From an uncultured Planctomycetota bacterium (GTDB taxonomy: Bacteria > Planctomycetota > Phycisphaerae > UBA1845 > UTPLA1): 46,276 nucleotides of DNA. Shown here piece after piece: positions 16,277 to 23,678 of this stretch. Position numbers and translations under genes: made by a program. Below the pieces are notes generated by a model. The model was not told the origin of the DNA. It searched no databases and saw nothing but the letters and a program-made list of their open reading frames with translations. Position 1 is the stretch's first letter; every line of letters starts with the position of its first letter. The stretch covers positions 1 to 46,276 of the forward strand of contig CAADGE010000018.1 in the NCBI GenBank assembly GCA_900696465.1. Reading direction: 5' to 3'.

Positions 16277-16927
16277 ATGGCCGTGCCGAAACGTACCAGC
16301 GTCAGCGTGCGGGACGAGGAGGTGCTCGACTGCCTCACACGCCGCGTCCGAGTCCTTTCGATTCGCCAGATCGCTCGCACGTGGTTTGGAGAGACGAGCG
16401 ACCCGGCCCGGCAGGCGCGAAGGAGGATGGCCATGCTGGAGCAGGCGGGATTGATCCAGGGGCGGACCGTCTCGGCCCGTCCCGAGTTGACGCTCATCCG
16501 CCCGCTTGTAACTTGGACGCCCGGCGAACCGACGCCCGACCACGACCGGATGGCATACCTGTTGGAGGCACGCTGGCGTGAACCGGCCATCCTGACCGAC
16601 TTGGTGATTGCCACGCGCGGCGCTGGTTCAGCCAGGGGAGGAAGTGGTGGGCGCTGGCCCCGCCGCAGCGAGGTCAGCCATGACCTGACCTTCGCCGGAT
16701 TATACTTGGCTTGGAGGACCTCAGCCCCAGCTCGTTCGGCCGAATGGATTTCCGAAGCGCGGTTGCGACAGGAAGGTTGGGGCGAAGACGATCGACTTCC
16801 CGACGCCATGATTGAGTGTGATGGCCGTCGCCTCGTCATCGAATTGGGCGGGGCCTACGGCGCTGCGAAACTTCGAGATTTCCATCGGTTCTGTGCGGAG
16901 CGGAGACTGCCCTATGAGCTTTGGTAA
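16277..16927 (+). CDS. Winged-helix, relaxation/mobilisation-like protein A
   Basis: A 216-residue protein. Residues about 1-70 are a winged helix (VRDEEVLDCLTRRVRVLSIRQIARTWFG ... RRRMAMLEQAGLIQGR). The C-terminal third has a nuclease-fold pattern: LPDAMIECDGRRLVIELGGAYGAAKLRDFHRFC, which resembles PD-(D/E)XK (D, E, then a basic residue). This mix recalls replication-relaxation and mobilisation accessory proteins. It overlaps the next gene by 14 bases, and that gene overlaps the coupling ATPase by another 14, so the three are one translational unit. Named family uncertain. Confidence 0.55.
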   Translation: MAVPKRTSVSVRDEEVLDCLTRRVRVLSIRQIARTWFGETSDPARQARRRMAMLEQAGLIQGRTVSARPELTLIRPLVTWTPGEPTPDHDRMAYLLEARWREPAILTDLVIATRGAGSARGGSGGRWPRRSEVSHDLTFAGLYLAWRTSAPARSAEWISEARLRQEGWGEDDRLPDAMIECDGRRLVIELGGAYGAAKLRDFHRFCAERRLPYELW

Positions 16928-17621
16928 GCTAACGGACCGCGACCGCCGTGTGCTGGGCCATATCGCCCGCTACCGCTTCAGCTTCAAGGAAGTCCTGAGC
17001 GCCCTGTACTTCGACGGCAACGACCCGCAAAAATGTCTCGACCGACTCCGCGACGAAGAGTTCGTCGTCGCCCGAAAACCCTTCAAGGGAAACCGAAGCG
17101 CCTATCAACTTGCCCCCAAAGGCGCTTCCGCGTTGGGCGTCAGCCGGAGACGAGCCGAGGGTCTCGGTTCCGAGGCCCTGCCCACGCACTTGGCCGTTTT
17201 CGGCTTCTGTCTGTTGCAAGGTCTTCCGCGCGTCCGGCTTGAAGATGACGAAATCGAGTCGCTCTTTGAGAGTGGAGCGCCGCCGGGACGGTGTCACTGT
17301 CTGGAGCGAAGCACGCGAGCGACGCGCGTTTACCACGTCTATGTACCCTCCGATGCCACGAAGCCCAATGATGTCGTCGCCATGACACGATCACACATCG
17401 CCGAACTGATTCAGATGCCGAACATGCTCCCGTGGCTGGCGAATCAGGTCTACTCACACGCGGTCCTCGTGGAGTCCAACGAGCGAGCCGAGGTGCTCAA
17501 GACCGCCTTCAATCGGGCCACGTTTGATGATCACGTGCAACTCCGTGAGGTGGCCCACATTCGCGTCGAGCGTATACCGGGATTCGGCAACTTGGAGGAT
17601 GCGCTGCATGCTCTGGCCTAA
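16914..17621 (+). CDS. Winged-helix, replication-relaxation-like protein B
   Basis: A 235-residue protein starting MSFGKLTDRDRRVLGHIARYRFSFKEVLSALYF. Residues 5-75 form a winged helix ending in the wing VVARKPFKGNRSAYQLAPKGASALG; the C-terminal part is mixed alpha/beta (RVYHVYVPSD, HAVLVESNERAEVLKTAF). This is the layout of replication-relaxation family proteins beside coupling ATPases on plasmids. ATG 16914 lies inside the end of the previous gene; the longer ATG 16812 would overlap that gene by 116 bases and is rejected. Probably binds DNA near the transfer or replication origin; inferred. Confidence 0.6.
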   Translation: MSFGKLTDRDRRVLGHIARYRFSFKEVLSALYFDGNDPQKCLDRLRDEEFVVARKPFKGNRSAYQLAPKGASALGVSRRRAEGLGSEALPTHLAVFGFCLLQGLPRVRLEDDEIESLFESGAPPGRCHCLERSTRATRVYHVYVPSDATKPNDVVAMTRSHIAELIQMPNMLPWLANQVYSHAVLVESNERAEVLKTAFNRATFDDHVQLREVAHIRVERIPGFGNLEDALHALA

Positions 17622-19758
17622 GAAGCGCAAGAAGATAGACCTCACGCAGTTCGAGGAATATCTTGCCGGGCAGCCGCGCTCCAGTCTGCCCGAGTCGCTG
17701 GCCGCGACCGGTCCCGTCCTGGTCTGGAATCGCCCGCTCAACATCCGACTCGGTCGAGTCGATTTCGAGGCCATGTGGCGACGACTGGGCGATCGCGCCT
17801 GGGAGCTTCTCAAGAAGTGCAGGATGAAGGCGTTCTTTCCGGGCGAGGAGCCATGCGAATTCACCCGCTATCTCGACACGCTCCGTCGTTCCAGCCCGGT
17901 CTATCGCGAAGAGGTTTTCGTCGGACTTCGACATCCCGACCACCAGCCGCTCTTGGTCCCGCGCTTCGTCTTCGAGAATCACGCTTACATTCTGGGCGGC
18001 TCGGGTTCGGGAAAAACATCGCACGCGCTCTCTCAATTGCTCCTGCAACTGGCCGAGGGCTACGAGGATCAGCTTGGCAACACCCATGCACCGCCCCCGA
18101 TTCTGATTGTGGACCTCAAGCAGAATGGAGATCGCTATCTCCGGGCGTTGGCGAAGCAGATTGCCGAGGCAAGGGGACAGCCCCTGCGGTTCTTCTCCGT
18201 GGACCCGGACTACGAGAGCCTCAGCTTCGACCTGTTCCATTGCATTCGAGCGGTCGCCTATCCGCTCAAACGCGGCGAGTTGTTCCTCAAGGCGTTGTCC
18301 ATGATCTACCCGGAGGGGTATGGCTCGGACTTCTTTACCGACGAGCAGCGGACCCAGCTCAACGAGATTCTTTATCACGACCGCCCCGGCACGATGAACG
18401 AGATGATCGCGTTCATCCGCCATGCCACGACGGGCAAATCGGGCAACAAAGATGCCCGCGGACTCTACTCCGCCCTTCAGGCGCTGGAGTATGCGAAGAA
18501 CATTCACACCGACGGCGCGCCGTTGGGCCGCGACCGGCTGATCGACTTCGAACGCTTTTACGAAAACCGCGAAGTGCTCTACGTCCACCTTGATTCGCGC
18601 GCCCTGTCGCTCCTGTCCGGCGACGTGGGAAAGCTCATCTTGTTTTGCCTTCTGGAAACGGCTTCGCGACGTGAAAAGGATGGGCGCAAGATACAGTGCT
18701 TCGTCGCCATCGACGAGTTCCACCGGTTGGCTGCGCGAAACGTCGTGGAGATGCTGGAGGATGCCCGCTCCGCCGGCGTGGGATTCATCCTTGCCCACCA
18801 GTCATCCAACTCGCTCAAAACACGGGATGCGGACCTTTATGGAAACATCTTCGAGAACACCAGCTTCAAGCAGTGCCTCACGCTGGAAGACCCGCGCGTC
18901 ATCGAACTCTTCAAGATCATCGCCGGTCGAACCACGGAGCGCAAGCTAGGCGGCTCGACATCGGAGTCACACGCCAAGGGGACAACCGCCTCGTCTTCGG
19001 GCAGCTTCGGATCGTCCAGCGGAGGCTCCGATACCGTACCGGACGCATTCTTCGGAACCGGATCCCATACCACGTCTTCTTCAACCGGCCACAGTTCGGG
19101 ATGGGGTTCCGGGACCAGCGAAACGCGCGGCAGTTCTGAAACCAAGTCCTGGGAGGAGGACAAGGTTCCGGCCCTCACGCCCGAGATGATTTCGATAGTC
19201 AACGACATCAATCTGATGTCCCTCATGCACGTCAAGGGGACGGGCGGCCGCTGTTTGACCCCGACCGGCGGCATCCCCCTGCTCGTTCAAGGGCTTTACC
19301 CGTTCCATCACAAAACAGCCGAGGAAATGGGCAAGGAACCGTGGCCACACCGCAGTATCGACGACCCTGAATGGTATTACGAAGAGTCTCGGCGCGCGAT
19401 TGCCGGCGCCCTGAAGGGCGGAAAGCAGCCTCAACCGTCGCGCGACTCAACCGGTGAGGGGCGAACCTCCGGACCTCCGCGGCCCTCGCGATTCACGGGG
19501 GCCAACGAGGGCGACTGCCGAAAGCTGGAAGCGAAAGTGCGGGAGATCGCCGATCAACTCGCATCGGAGATGCTCGAACAATCGATGAGCCTTCAGCAGT
19601 TTTCGCGAGCGCAACGGGTGACCATGCAGGCGGTCATCGAGGCGGGCGCCACCATCGGTCTCGACCTTTCGACGCGCCAGACTGACCTCACGCCGATGGA
19701 GGTTCGACGGCTCAAGCGCGTTCTTGAGGGCCAATCTGATTCGGAATCGGGGGCGTAA
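17608..19758 (+). CDS. VirD4/TraG-like coupling ATPase
   Basis: A 716-residue AAA-like ATPase of the FtsK/TraD/VirD4 superfamily, which brings DNA to a secretion channel. Walker A GGSGSGKTS is at residues 130-138 and Walker B QCFVAIDEF at 363-371. The motif GVGFILAHQSSNSLK (391-404) and NTSFKQCLTLEDP are usual in this group. A serine/glycine-rich insert (about 448-512) is unusual and looks like a flexible linker. No N-terminal membrane segments, so it is a soluble coupling type. The C-terminus is a coiled, charged domain (KLEAKVREIADQLASEML). The ATG at 17608 has GGAGG 9 bases upstream. Mobilisation role is inferred; no relaxase gene is visible nearby. Confidence 0.75.
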   Translation: MLWPKKRKKIDLTQFEEYLAGQPRSSLPESLAATGPVLVWNRPLNIRLGRVDFEAMWRRLGDRAWELLKKCRMKAFFPGEEPCEFTRYLDTLRRSSPVYREEVFVGLRHPDHQPLLVPRFVFENHAYILGGSGSGKTSHALSQLLLQLAEGYEDQLGNTHAPPPILIVDLKQNGDRYLRALAKQIAEARGQPLRFFSVDPDYESLSFDLFHCIRAVAYPLKRGELFLKALSMIYPEGYGSDFFTDEQRTQLNEILYHDRPGTMNEMIAFIRHATTGKSGNKDARGLYSALQALEYAKNIHTDGAPLGRDRLIDFERFYENREVLYVHLDSRALSLLSGDVGKLILFCLLETASRREKDGRKIQCFVAIDEFHRLAARNVVEMLEDARSAGVGFILAHQSSNSLKTRDADLYGNIFENTSFKQCLTLEDPRVIELFKIIAGRTTERKLGGSTSESHAKGTTASSSGSFGSSSGGSDTVPDAFFGTGSHTTSSSTGHSSGWGSGTSETRGSSETKSWEEDKVPALTPEMISIVNDINLMSLMHVKGTGGRCLTPTGGIPLLVQGLYPFHHKTAEEMGKEPWPHRSIDDPEWYYEESRRAIAGALKGGKQPQPSRDSTGEGRTSGPPRPSRFTGANEGDCRKLEAKVREIADQLASEMLEQSMSLQQFSRAQRVTMQAVIEAGATIGLDLSTRQTDLTPMEVRRLKRVLEGQSDSESGA

Positions 19759-19790
19759 AAAAGACAACAGGTCCCGCAGGACCCGTTGTC
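19757..19790 (-). terminator. Intrinsic terminator, minus strand
   Basis: Stem GACAAC AGGTCC (19763-19774) with GGACC C GTTGTC (19779-19790), one mismatch, four-base loop. The A-run 19757-19762 gives six U on the minus transcript. The plus-strand side has no U-run, but the hairpin may still end the coupling ATPase message. The minus transcript it would stop is not identified. Confidence 0.55.
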
Positions 19791-19938
19791 GATTCTGCGT
19801 GCTGCCCGGTGTTGGTCTGTTGTCCCAGGACTCTCCGGTTGGCCCATGTTTTTTCGATGGTCTGGACCGTTCGGAGGGCACGCTACACTCAATTATGTCT
19901 ACATGTTAGCGGGGCTGCGAACAGGTTTCAAGTCGACG

Positions 19939-19968
19939 TTGCCTTGCGGTCCCGCGACGTGCTAAATT
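19939..19968 (+). promoter_or_regulatory. Promoter of small membrane protein, probably leaderless
   Basis: TTGCCT (19939-19944), an 18-base spacer and TAAATT (19963-19968) are followed after six bases by the ATG at 19975, with no ribosome binding site. A start on the A of ATG is expected. Confidence 0.4.
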
Positions 19969-19974
19969 CGCTAC

Positions 19975-20130
19975 ATGGAGAAAATTGAAAGTCTTCCTTC
20001 GCGAATCTGCCGCGCCATAATCGGCGAACCGCTGGCATCGGACGTGTCATGGTACTTCAAGTTCAAGGTGGCGGCCGTCGGCGTCGTGTTGGGCGCATTG
20101 GCCGGAATCTGGAGTCTGAACTACTGGTAA
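19975..20130 (+). CDS. 51-residue single-span membrane protein
   Basis: MEKIESLPSRICRAIIGEP is followed by a clear transmembrane helix (VAAVGVVLGALAGIWSL) and ends LNYW. It is too short for usual gene finders but has a start close behind a promoter and ends exactly before a strong hairpin. The N-terminal amphipathic helix with two arginines suggests a cytoplasmic N-terminus. It could be a small inner membrane helper or toxin; function unknown. Confidence 0.5.
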   Translation: MEKIESLPSRICRAIIGEPLASDVSWYFKFKVAAVGVVLGALAGIWSLNYW

Positions 20131-20160
20131 AAAAAGAGGGAGGTCGTTAGACGACCTCCC
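20129..20160 (-). terminator. Intrinsic terminator, minus strand
   Basis: Perfect ten-base stem GGGAGGTCGT (20138-20147) with ACGACCTCCC (20151-20160), loop TAG, with seven A (20129-20135) that become the U-run on the minus strand. It ends the minus-strand gene whose stop is five bases away, and the hairpin may also serve the convergent small gene. Confidence 0.8.
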
Positions 20161-20165
20161 AAGCA

Positions 20166-20477
20166 TCAGTTTGCCATCAGAAGATACACGCCTCTCGCAA
20201 TCGAGAGGGCTATGAGTCCTCCGAAGAGCAGAAAGAACCGGACCTTCCAGATGTCCGGCAGAAGTGACCATCGCTTGAGCACGATGACCGACTCTCTTTG
20301 CGTCTGATCCTTAGCTTCGTGCAGGAAGACGGTGTAAGCCATCCCCTTCAGAAACACAGGCTCATCATAGTCCGGCGAAACGATCGTGATGCTGCCGACC
20401 GATCGCCAAACCGGCGCTTTGCCTACTTGTTGGTGGAAGATGCGGGACTTTCGTTCCGCGTATTTTTCATCGTCCAT
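20166..20477 (-). CDS. Small protein with a C-terminal membrane anchor
   Basis: A 103-residue protein. Residues 1-75 are soluble and charged (MDDEKYAERKSRIFHQQVGKAPVW ... TVFLHEAKDQTQRESVIVLKRW) with a beta-rich middle. Residues about 78-100 are a transmembrane helix (VRFFLLFGGLIALSIARGVYLLM), giving a tail-anchored layout. The start is fixed by AGGAGG 8 bases upstream. Convergent with the 51-residue membrane gene and sharing the hairpin between them. Family unknown. Confidence 0.6.
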   Translation of the reverse strand: MDDEKYAERKSRIFHQQVGKAPVWRSVGSITIVSPDYDEPVFLKGMAYTVFLHEAKDQTQRESVIVLKRWSLLPDIWKVRFFLLFGGLIALSIARGVYLLMAN

Positions 20478-20842
20478 AGGGTCCTCCTATTAAAGTCCGG
20501 CGGAATTGCCGTACGTTAAACGGAAGGCCCTGGACAAACGCTCAAGCATCCACCAAAAAGCAGCCCGCGATTTTTTCGATCCCAGCGGGCGTCAGGATCG
20601 TCCACGTATCGAGCCCGCGAACGCATCGCTTTGACTCGACCGACGTGAATCCTCAGTATTCACAAAAGCCCTGAGGCACGGCCTGAACTAACTCCTGCTA
20701 GATTCTACGCGGGCATTTCGATGGATGTAGGGCTTGCCGAGAAAAAATCATGCCTGTAAAACTGCCGGCCGGGCCGGCTCGGATGGACGTGCCGGAGCCG
20801 CGGCAACGCCCGGTGGGCTGGGCGCGGGTGTAACCTTCGACC
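20478..20842. other. Intergenic region, one possible tiny ORF
   Basis: This 365-base stretch separates the divergent genes. It holds only a possible 27-codon frame (20750-20833, MPVKLPAGPARMDVPEP...) with no convincing ribosome site, which I do not call as a gene. No RNA gene or strong promoter is seen. Confidence 0.4.
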
Positions 20843-21901
20843 ATGCAAACGGTTGGCTACAAAACCCTATTCCAGCGGTTGGGGGTGTCGCCGGACGCCG
20901 ACGACGAGGCCATCAGCCAAGCCGGTGCCGAATGGCTGGCGCGATGCCACGGGGATTACAATGCCATCCCGCGAGACATCGACCATGCGATCCGGTTCCT
21001 GTCCGTCGCCGACAATCGCAGGCATTACCGCGACCTGCTCGACGCCTGCGAGAACGGCCACGGAATCGAATTCGCTCCTGCGTCGCACGAGAGTCTTGCA
21101 ATCCTCTGCAAGATGACCGAAATCCGGCCCATTGCTGACCCGCATCGTGCGAACACGTTCCACTTTCGTCGGCCGGATCAGCCGGATCCCGAGTGGTTGC
21201 AGCCGCGCATCGAGCGCCCCGGCGTCATCCGCGATGAATCATCAGCGCTGTGGCGATTCTTGACGTTCCAGGTGTTTCGTCACGCTTCGCCCCGACAAAA
21301 GGCGGGCTATGCAGCGCTCTACGCGGCAATTGTCATCGGCCTCTACGGCGGCGTGGAATGGATCTCGCGCGGCCGTGACGAAAGCACCATCGCCAGAATC
21401 GTCGTCGGGCCGAGTCCGGCCGCCGTCGAGCAGGCGCGGCAAAAAGCCCTCGAACAGTCCATCCGGTCCAAGCTGGCGAACGCACAAGCCGAATTGAAGT
21501 CACTGGACACCGCGATCGCCGGGATCGGGCGCAGCTTCAAGGGAGTCGTCGGACTCGACTGGCAGGGCGCCGACCAGCCCGGCATTCAGAAGTCCCGCGA
21601 ACTGGACTTGGCGCTCATCCGTCACGATTCCGTCCGCGAGGCGTGGACCAGTCTGCTGGCTTCACGCATCCCCACGGACGAACTCACATCACGCCGCAGC
21701 ACGGTCGAGGCCATCGATCGCCAGGCAGAGAACGGGAAGTTTCGGGTCGAGGATGAACAGACCTTGCAGCAAATAATCGACTGGGGGCAGGGGAGGGGAC
21801 GGCAGTTACAATCCCAGCCACGCAACATCGAGCACATTCGCGTCATGCTTGCGGCCGAGACGTTCGAGATGGCCGGCGACGAAGAAAGGAGAGCACCCTA
21901 G
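20843..21901 (+). CDS. J-domain-like, membrane-spanning protein
   Basis: A 352-residue protein. Residues 1-75 resemble a DnaJ-type J domain by order of helices (YKTLFQRLGVSPDADDEAISQAGAEWLARCHGDYNAIP ... LSVADNRRHYRDLL), but the HPD triad is replaced (RCHGD), so Hsp70 stimulation is doubtful. A membrane segment follows at about 152-170 (AGYAALYAAIVIGLYGG). Residues 190-230 look like a coiled coil (AVEQARQKALEQSIRSKLANAQAELKSLDTAI). The stop TAG abuts the GTG start of the next gene, so the two are an operon. Function unknown; perhaps membrane assembly of an element-encoded complex. Confidence 0.55.
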   Translation: MQTVGYKTLFQRLGVSPDADDEAISQAGAEWLARCHGDYNAIPRDIDHAIRFLSVADNRRHYRDLLDACENGHGIEFAPASHESLAILCKMTEIRPIADPHRANTFHFRRPDQPDPEWLQPRIERPGVIRDESSALWRFLTFQVFRHASPRQKAGYAALYAAIVIGLYGGVEWISRGRDESTIARIVVGPSPAAVEQARQKALEQSIRSKLANAQAELKSLDTAIAGIGRSFKGVVGLDWQGADQPGIQKSRELDLALIRHDSVREAWTSLLASRIPTDELTSRRSTVEAIDRQAENGKFRVEDEQTLQQIIDWGQGRGRQLQSQPRNIEHIRVMLAAETFEMAGDEERRAP

Positions 21902-23242
21902 GTGACCACCAACATATCTCCAATCATATTCCGCATTGTCTTGATGGGCGTCGTCTGCGCTCCGCTTCTGTTCAGCGATGTCGCGCTGGCTCAAAGCCAA
22001 AGCGACAAGGACCGCGTCGAGGCCGAGGCCCGCGAGGCGGAGCGTGAACGCCGACAGCGCGAAATCGAGGATGCGAGAACCCGCCGTCTCATCGAGGGCT
22101 TCACGGCATCGGCCCGAGAGGCCCGTGACTTGCTCGCGAATCTGGAGACTCGCGCGACCGGACTTCACAAGCGCTTCGAAGACCTCCTGACCAATGACGA
22201 CGGTAAGCGACTTGCCCAGGACAAGCTGTCATTCTTCGCGTATCTGCGAATCCGCGACGAAGCCACGATCTCGCTGGAGCAGATCAAGACGCGCAAGAAG
22301 CAGGCCGAATCGATTTTGAGCGGCCTTGAGGCCGAACTCAAGCGGCTGAGCGTCGGATGGCTTCCCGACGAAACGCAGCGACGCGATGTCGATGGCCTGT
22401 ACTTCTGGGCCAAGGAACGAATGGAGCAGATCGAACGGCAGGAATCGCTACTGGCCAGTGCAATCTCGCGAAGCCCGAAGGACATCGACCTTGCCAACGC
22501 GAAGGCGCTTCAGGATGTCGTCCAGGAGCATGAGGCGCGGATGCTCGAAGCGTGGATCGTCTCCAAGGCCCAGGGCGAAGAAGCCGCCCTGAAGGAGGGG
22601 CAGGAAAAAGTCCGCGAGTCCGCCCGCATCGCGCAACTGGAGAAAGCGACCCTCGAAGCCGAGCGGCTTCTGAAAGAAGAGCGGGCCAAGCTGGCCAGCC
22701 TCAAGGCCGAATACGAGTTGGCGCTGCAACAACGCGAAATCGAAGAATTCAAGCGCCGCACCGAAACCGAGACCCAGCTTCGCGATCTCGCCGCCGAGGT
22801 CGAGCGACTCAAGCAGTTGGCGGACGCCCAGCGCTTCGCCAAGAATGCCGAGGCCAAGGTCGCCGCGACGACCACGATCACCGAGGCGGAGAAGAAGCTG
22901 CTCATTCAGAAATGTCAGACCGCCGAGGTCAAGAGTCTGCTGGCCCCCTTCCTGGCCGAGGGTTACTCTCAGCCCGGCTCAAAGCATCTTGAATACAACA
23001 AGGGGCCGATTTCCTACTCGAAGCTTGTTTCCTTCGGCGCCTTGAACCCCGACCGCCAGGGGCTTTGTCAACTTCTCGATGTTGCGACCTCGAAGGCGGA
23101 CAAGGTACGCCCCCGCTGGAGTGTGTCCGCCTGGCGATTTGAGCAGCTCAAACCAGACGAGATTGAACGTTACAAAAAGGCACAACAGCTTCTCATCGAG
23201 CTGGGGCCGACGATGGTAGAGCAGGGGATGCTATCGCCGTGA
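21902..23242 (+). CDS. Exported long coiled-coil protein
   Basis: A 446-residue protein starting with GTG immediately after the stop of the J-like gene; AAAGGAG lies about 10 bases upstream. Residues 1-31 are a signal peptide (FRIVLMGVVCAPLLFSDVALAQ). Residues 32-330 are almost continuous coiled coil rich in E, R, K and A (EAEAREAERERRQREIEDARTRR, EERAKLASLKAEYELALQQREIEEF). The last 110 residues form a compact domain (LLAPFLAEGYSQPGSKHLEYNKGPISYSKLVSF). The pair with the J-like membrane protein suggests an envelope-spanning structure. No family recognised. Confidence 0.6.
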   Translation: MTTNISPIIFRIVLMGVVCAPLLFSDVALAQSQSDKDRVEAEAREAERERRQREIEDARTRRLIEGFTASAREARDLLANLETRATGLHKRFEDLLTNDDGKRLAQDKLSFFAYLRIRDEATISLEQIKTRKKQAESILSGLEAELKRLSVGWLPDETQRRDVDGLYFWAKERMEQIERQESLLASAISRSPKDIDLANAKALQDVVQEHEARMLEAWIVSKAQGEEAALKEGQEKVRESARIAQLEKATLEAERLLKEERAKLASLKAEYELALQQREIEEFKRRTETETQLRDLAAEVERLKQLADAQRFAKNAEAKVAATTTITEAEKKLLIQKCQTAEVKSLLAPFLAEGYSQPGSKHLEYNKGPISYSKLVSFGALNPDRQGLCQLLDVATSKADKVRPRWSVSAWRFEQLKPDEIERYKKAQQLLIELGPTMVEQGMLSP

Positions 23243-23285
23243 TCTATCACAACGAGGTCCGAGGCTGACACAATGGCGGCGGGGA

Positions 23286-23525
23286 TCAGTGTTTCGTGTC
23301 GCGGGGTGGAAACGGGTCCTTCGACCCATAGGTGTTACTGTTTTGAATTCGCCCGTCCTTGCCCTTGATTCGGAGTTCCCCTCCGCTCTGCTTTGCTAGA
23401 TCGCGCCCCGCATCAACCGCGTCTGACTTCTTTTCGTGAACCGATGATGCTCGCTCCGCACCATCGCGCTTGACCTGCCAGCCTTCGTCATGCGGTCCAA
23501 CACTGTAGTTCTTGCTATTTGCCAT
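23286..23525 (-). CDS. DUF2188 domain protein
   Basis: A 79-residue small protein with the DUF2188 pattern: VGPHDEGWQVKRDGAERASSVHEKKSDAVDAGRDLAKQ, then GGELRIKGKDGRIQNSNTYG and the tail DPFPPRD. The domain has beta strands with a conserved W-x-V-K and AV-x-AGR helix, thought to bind nucleic acid or to be a stress-type protein; no activity is known. ATG 23525 is preferred because it is preceded by an AGGAGAAAC-like site, whereas ATG 23558 gives a sequence outside the family. Confidence 0.75.
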   Translation of the reverse strand: MANSKNYSVGPHDEGWQVKRDGAERASSVHEKKSDAVDAGRDLAKQSGGELRIKGKDGRIQNSNTYGSKDPFPPRDTKH

Positions 23526-23600
23526 TTCAGTTTCTCCTGCGTACCTGACCGGTAGCACTCCCTTGCCACCCGAGCAGAAACCAACGCCGGCTCAAGCTTG

Positions 23601-23652
23601 GTGGACTAATAATACGATAGTGCTTGTATTCTAGTCCACTTGATGATATGCT
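23601..23652 (+). promoter_or_regulatory. Promoter with overlapping dyad operator before ietA
   Basis: Perfect arms GTGGACTA (23601-23608) and TAGTCCAC (23632-23639), with an inner AATAC/GTATT pairing. The -35 TTGTAT (23624-23629) and -10 TATGCT (23647-23652), 17 bases apart, surround the right arm. CTAGTCCAC recurs at 23718-23726 inside the ietA coding region. This is the classic layout of a repressor operator; it could also serve the divergent DUF2188 gene. Confidence 0.6.
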
Positions 23653-23678
23653 GTCAATTATTGAAAAACGAGGGAACT

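Noticed and set aside
17509-18798. 429-codon open frame on the minus strand opposite the coupling ATPase
   Set aside because: It is the complement of a real ATPase with Walker A and B motifs, and has no ribosome site.
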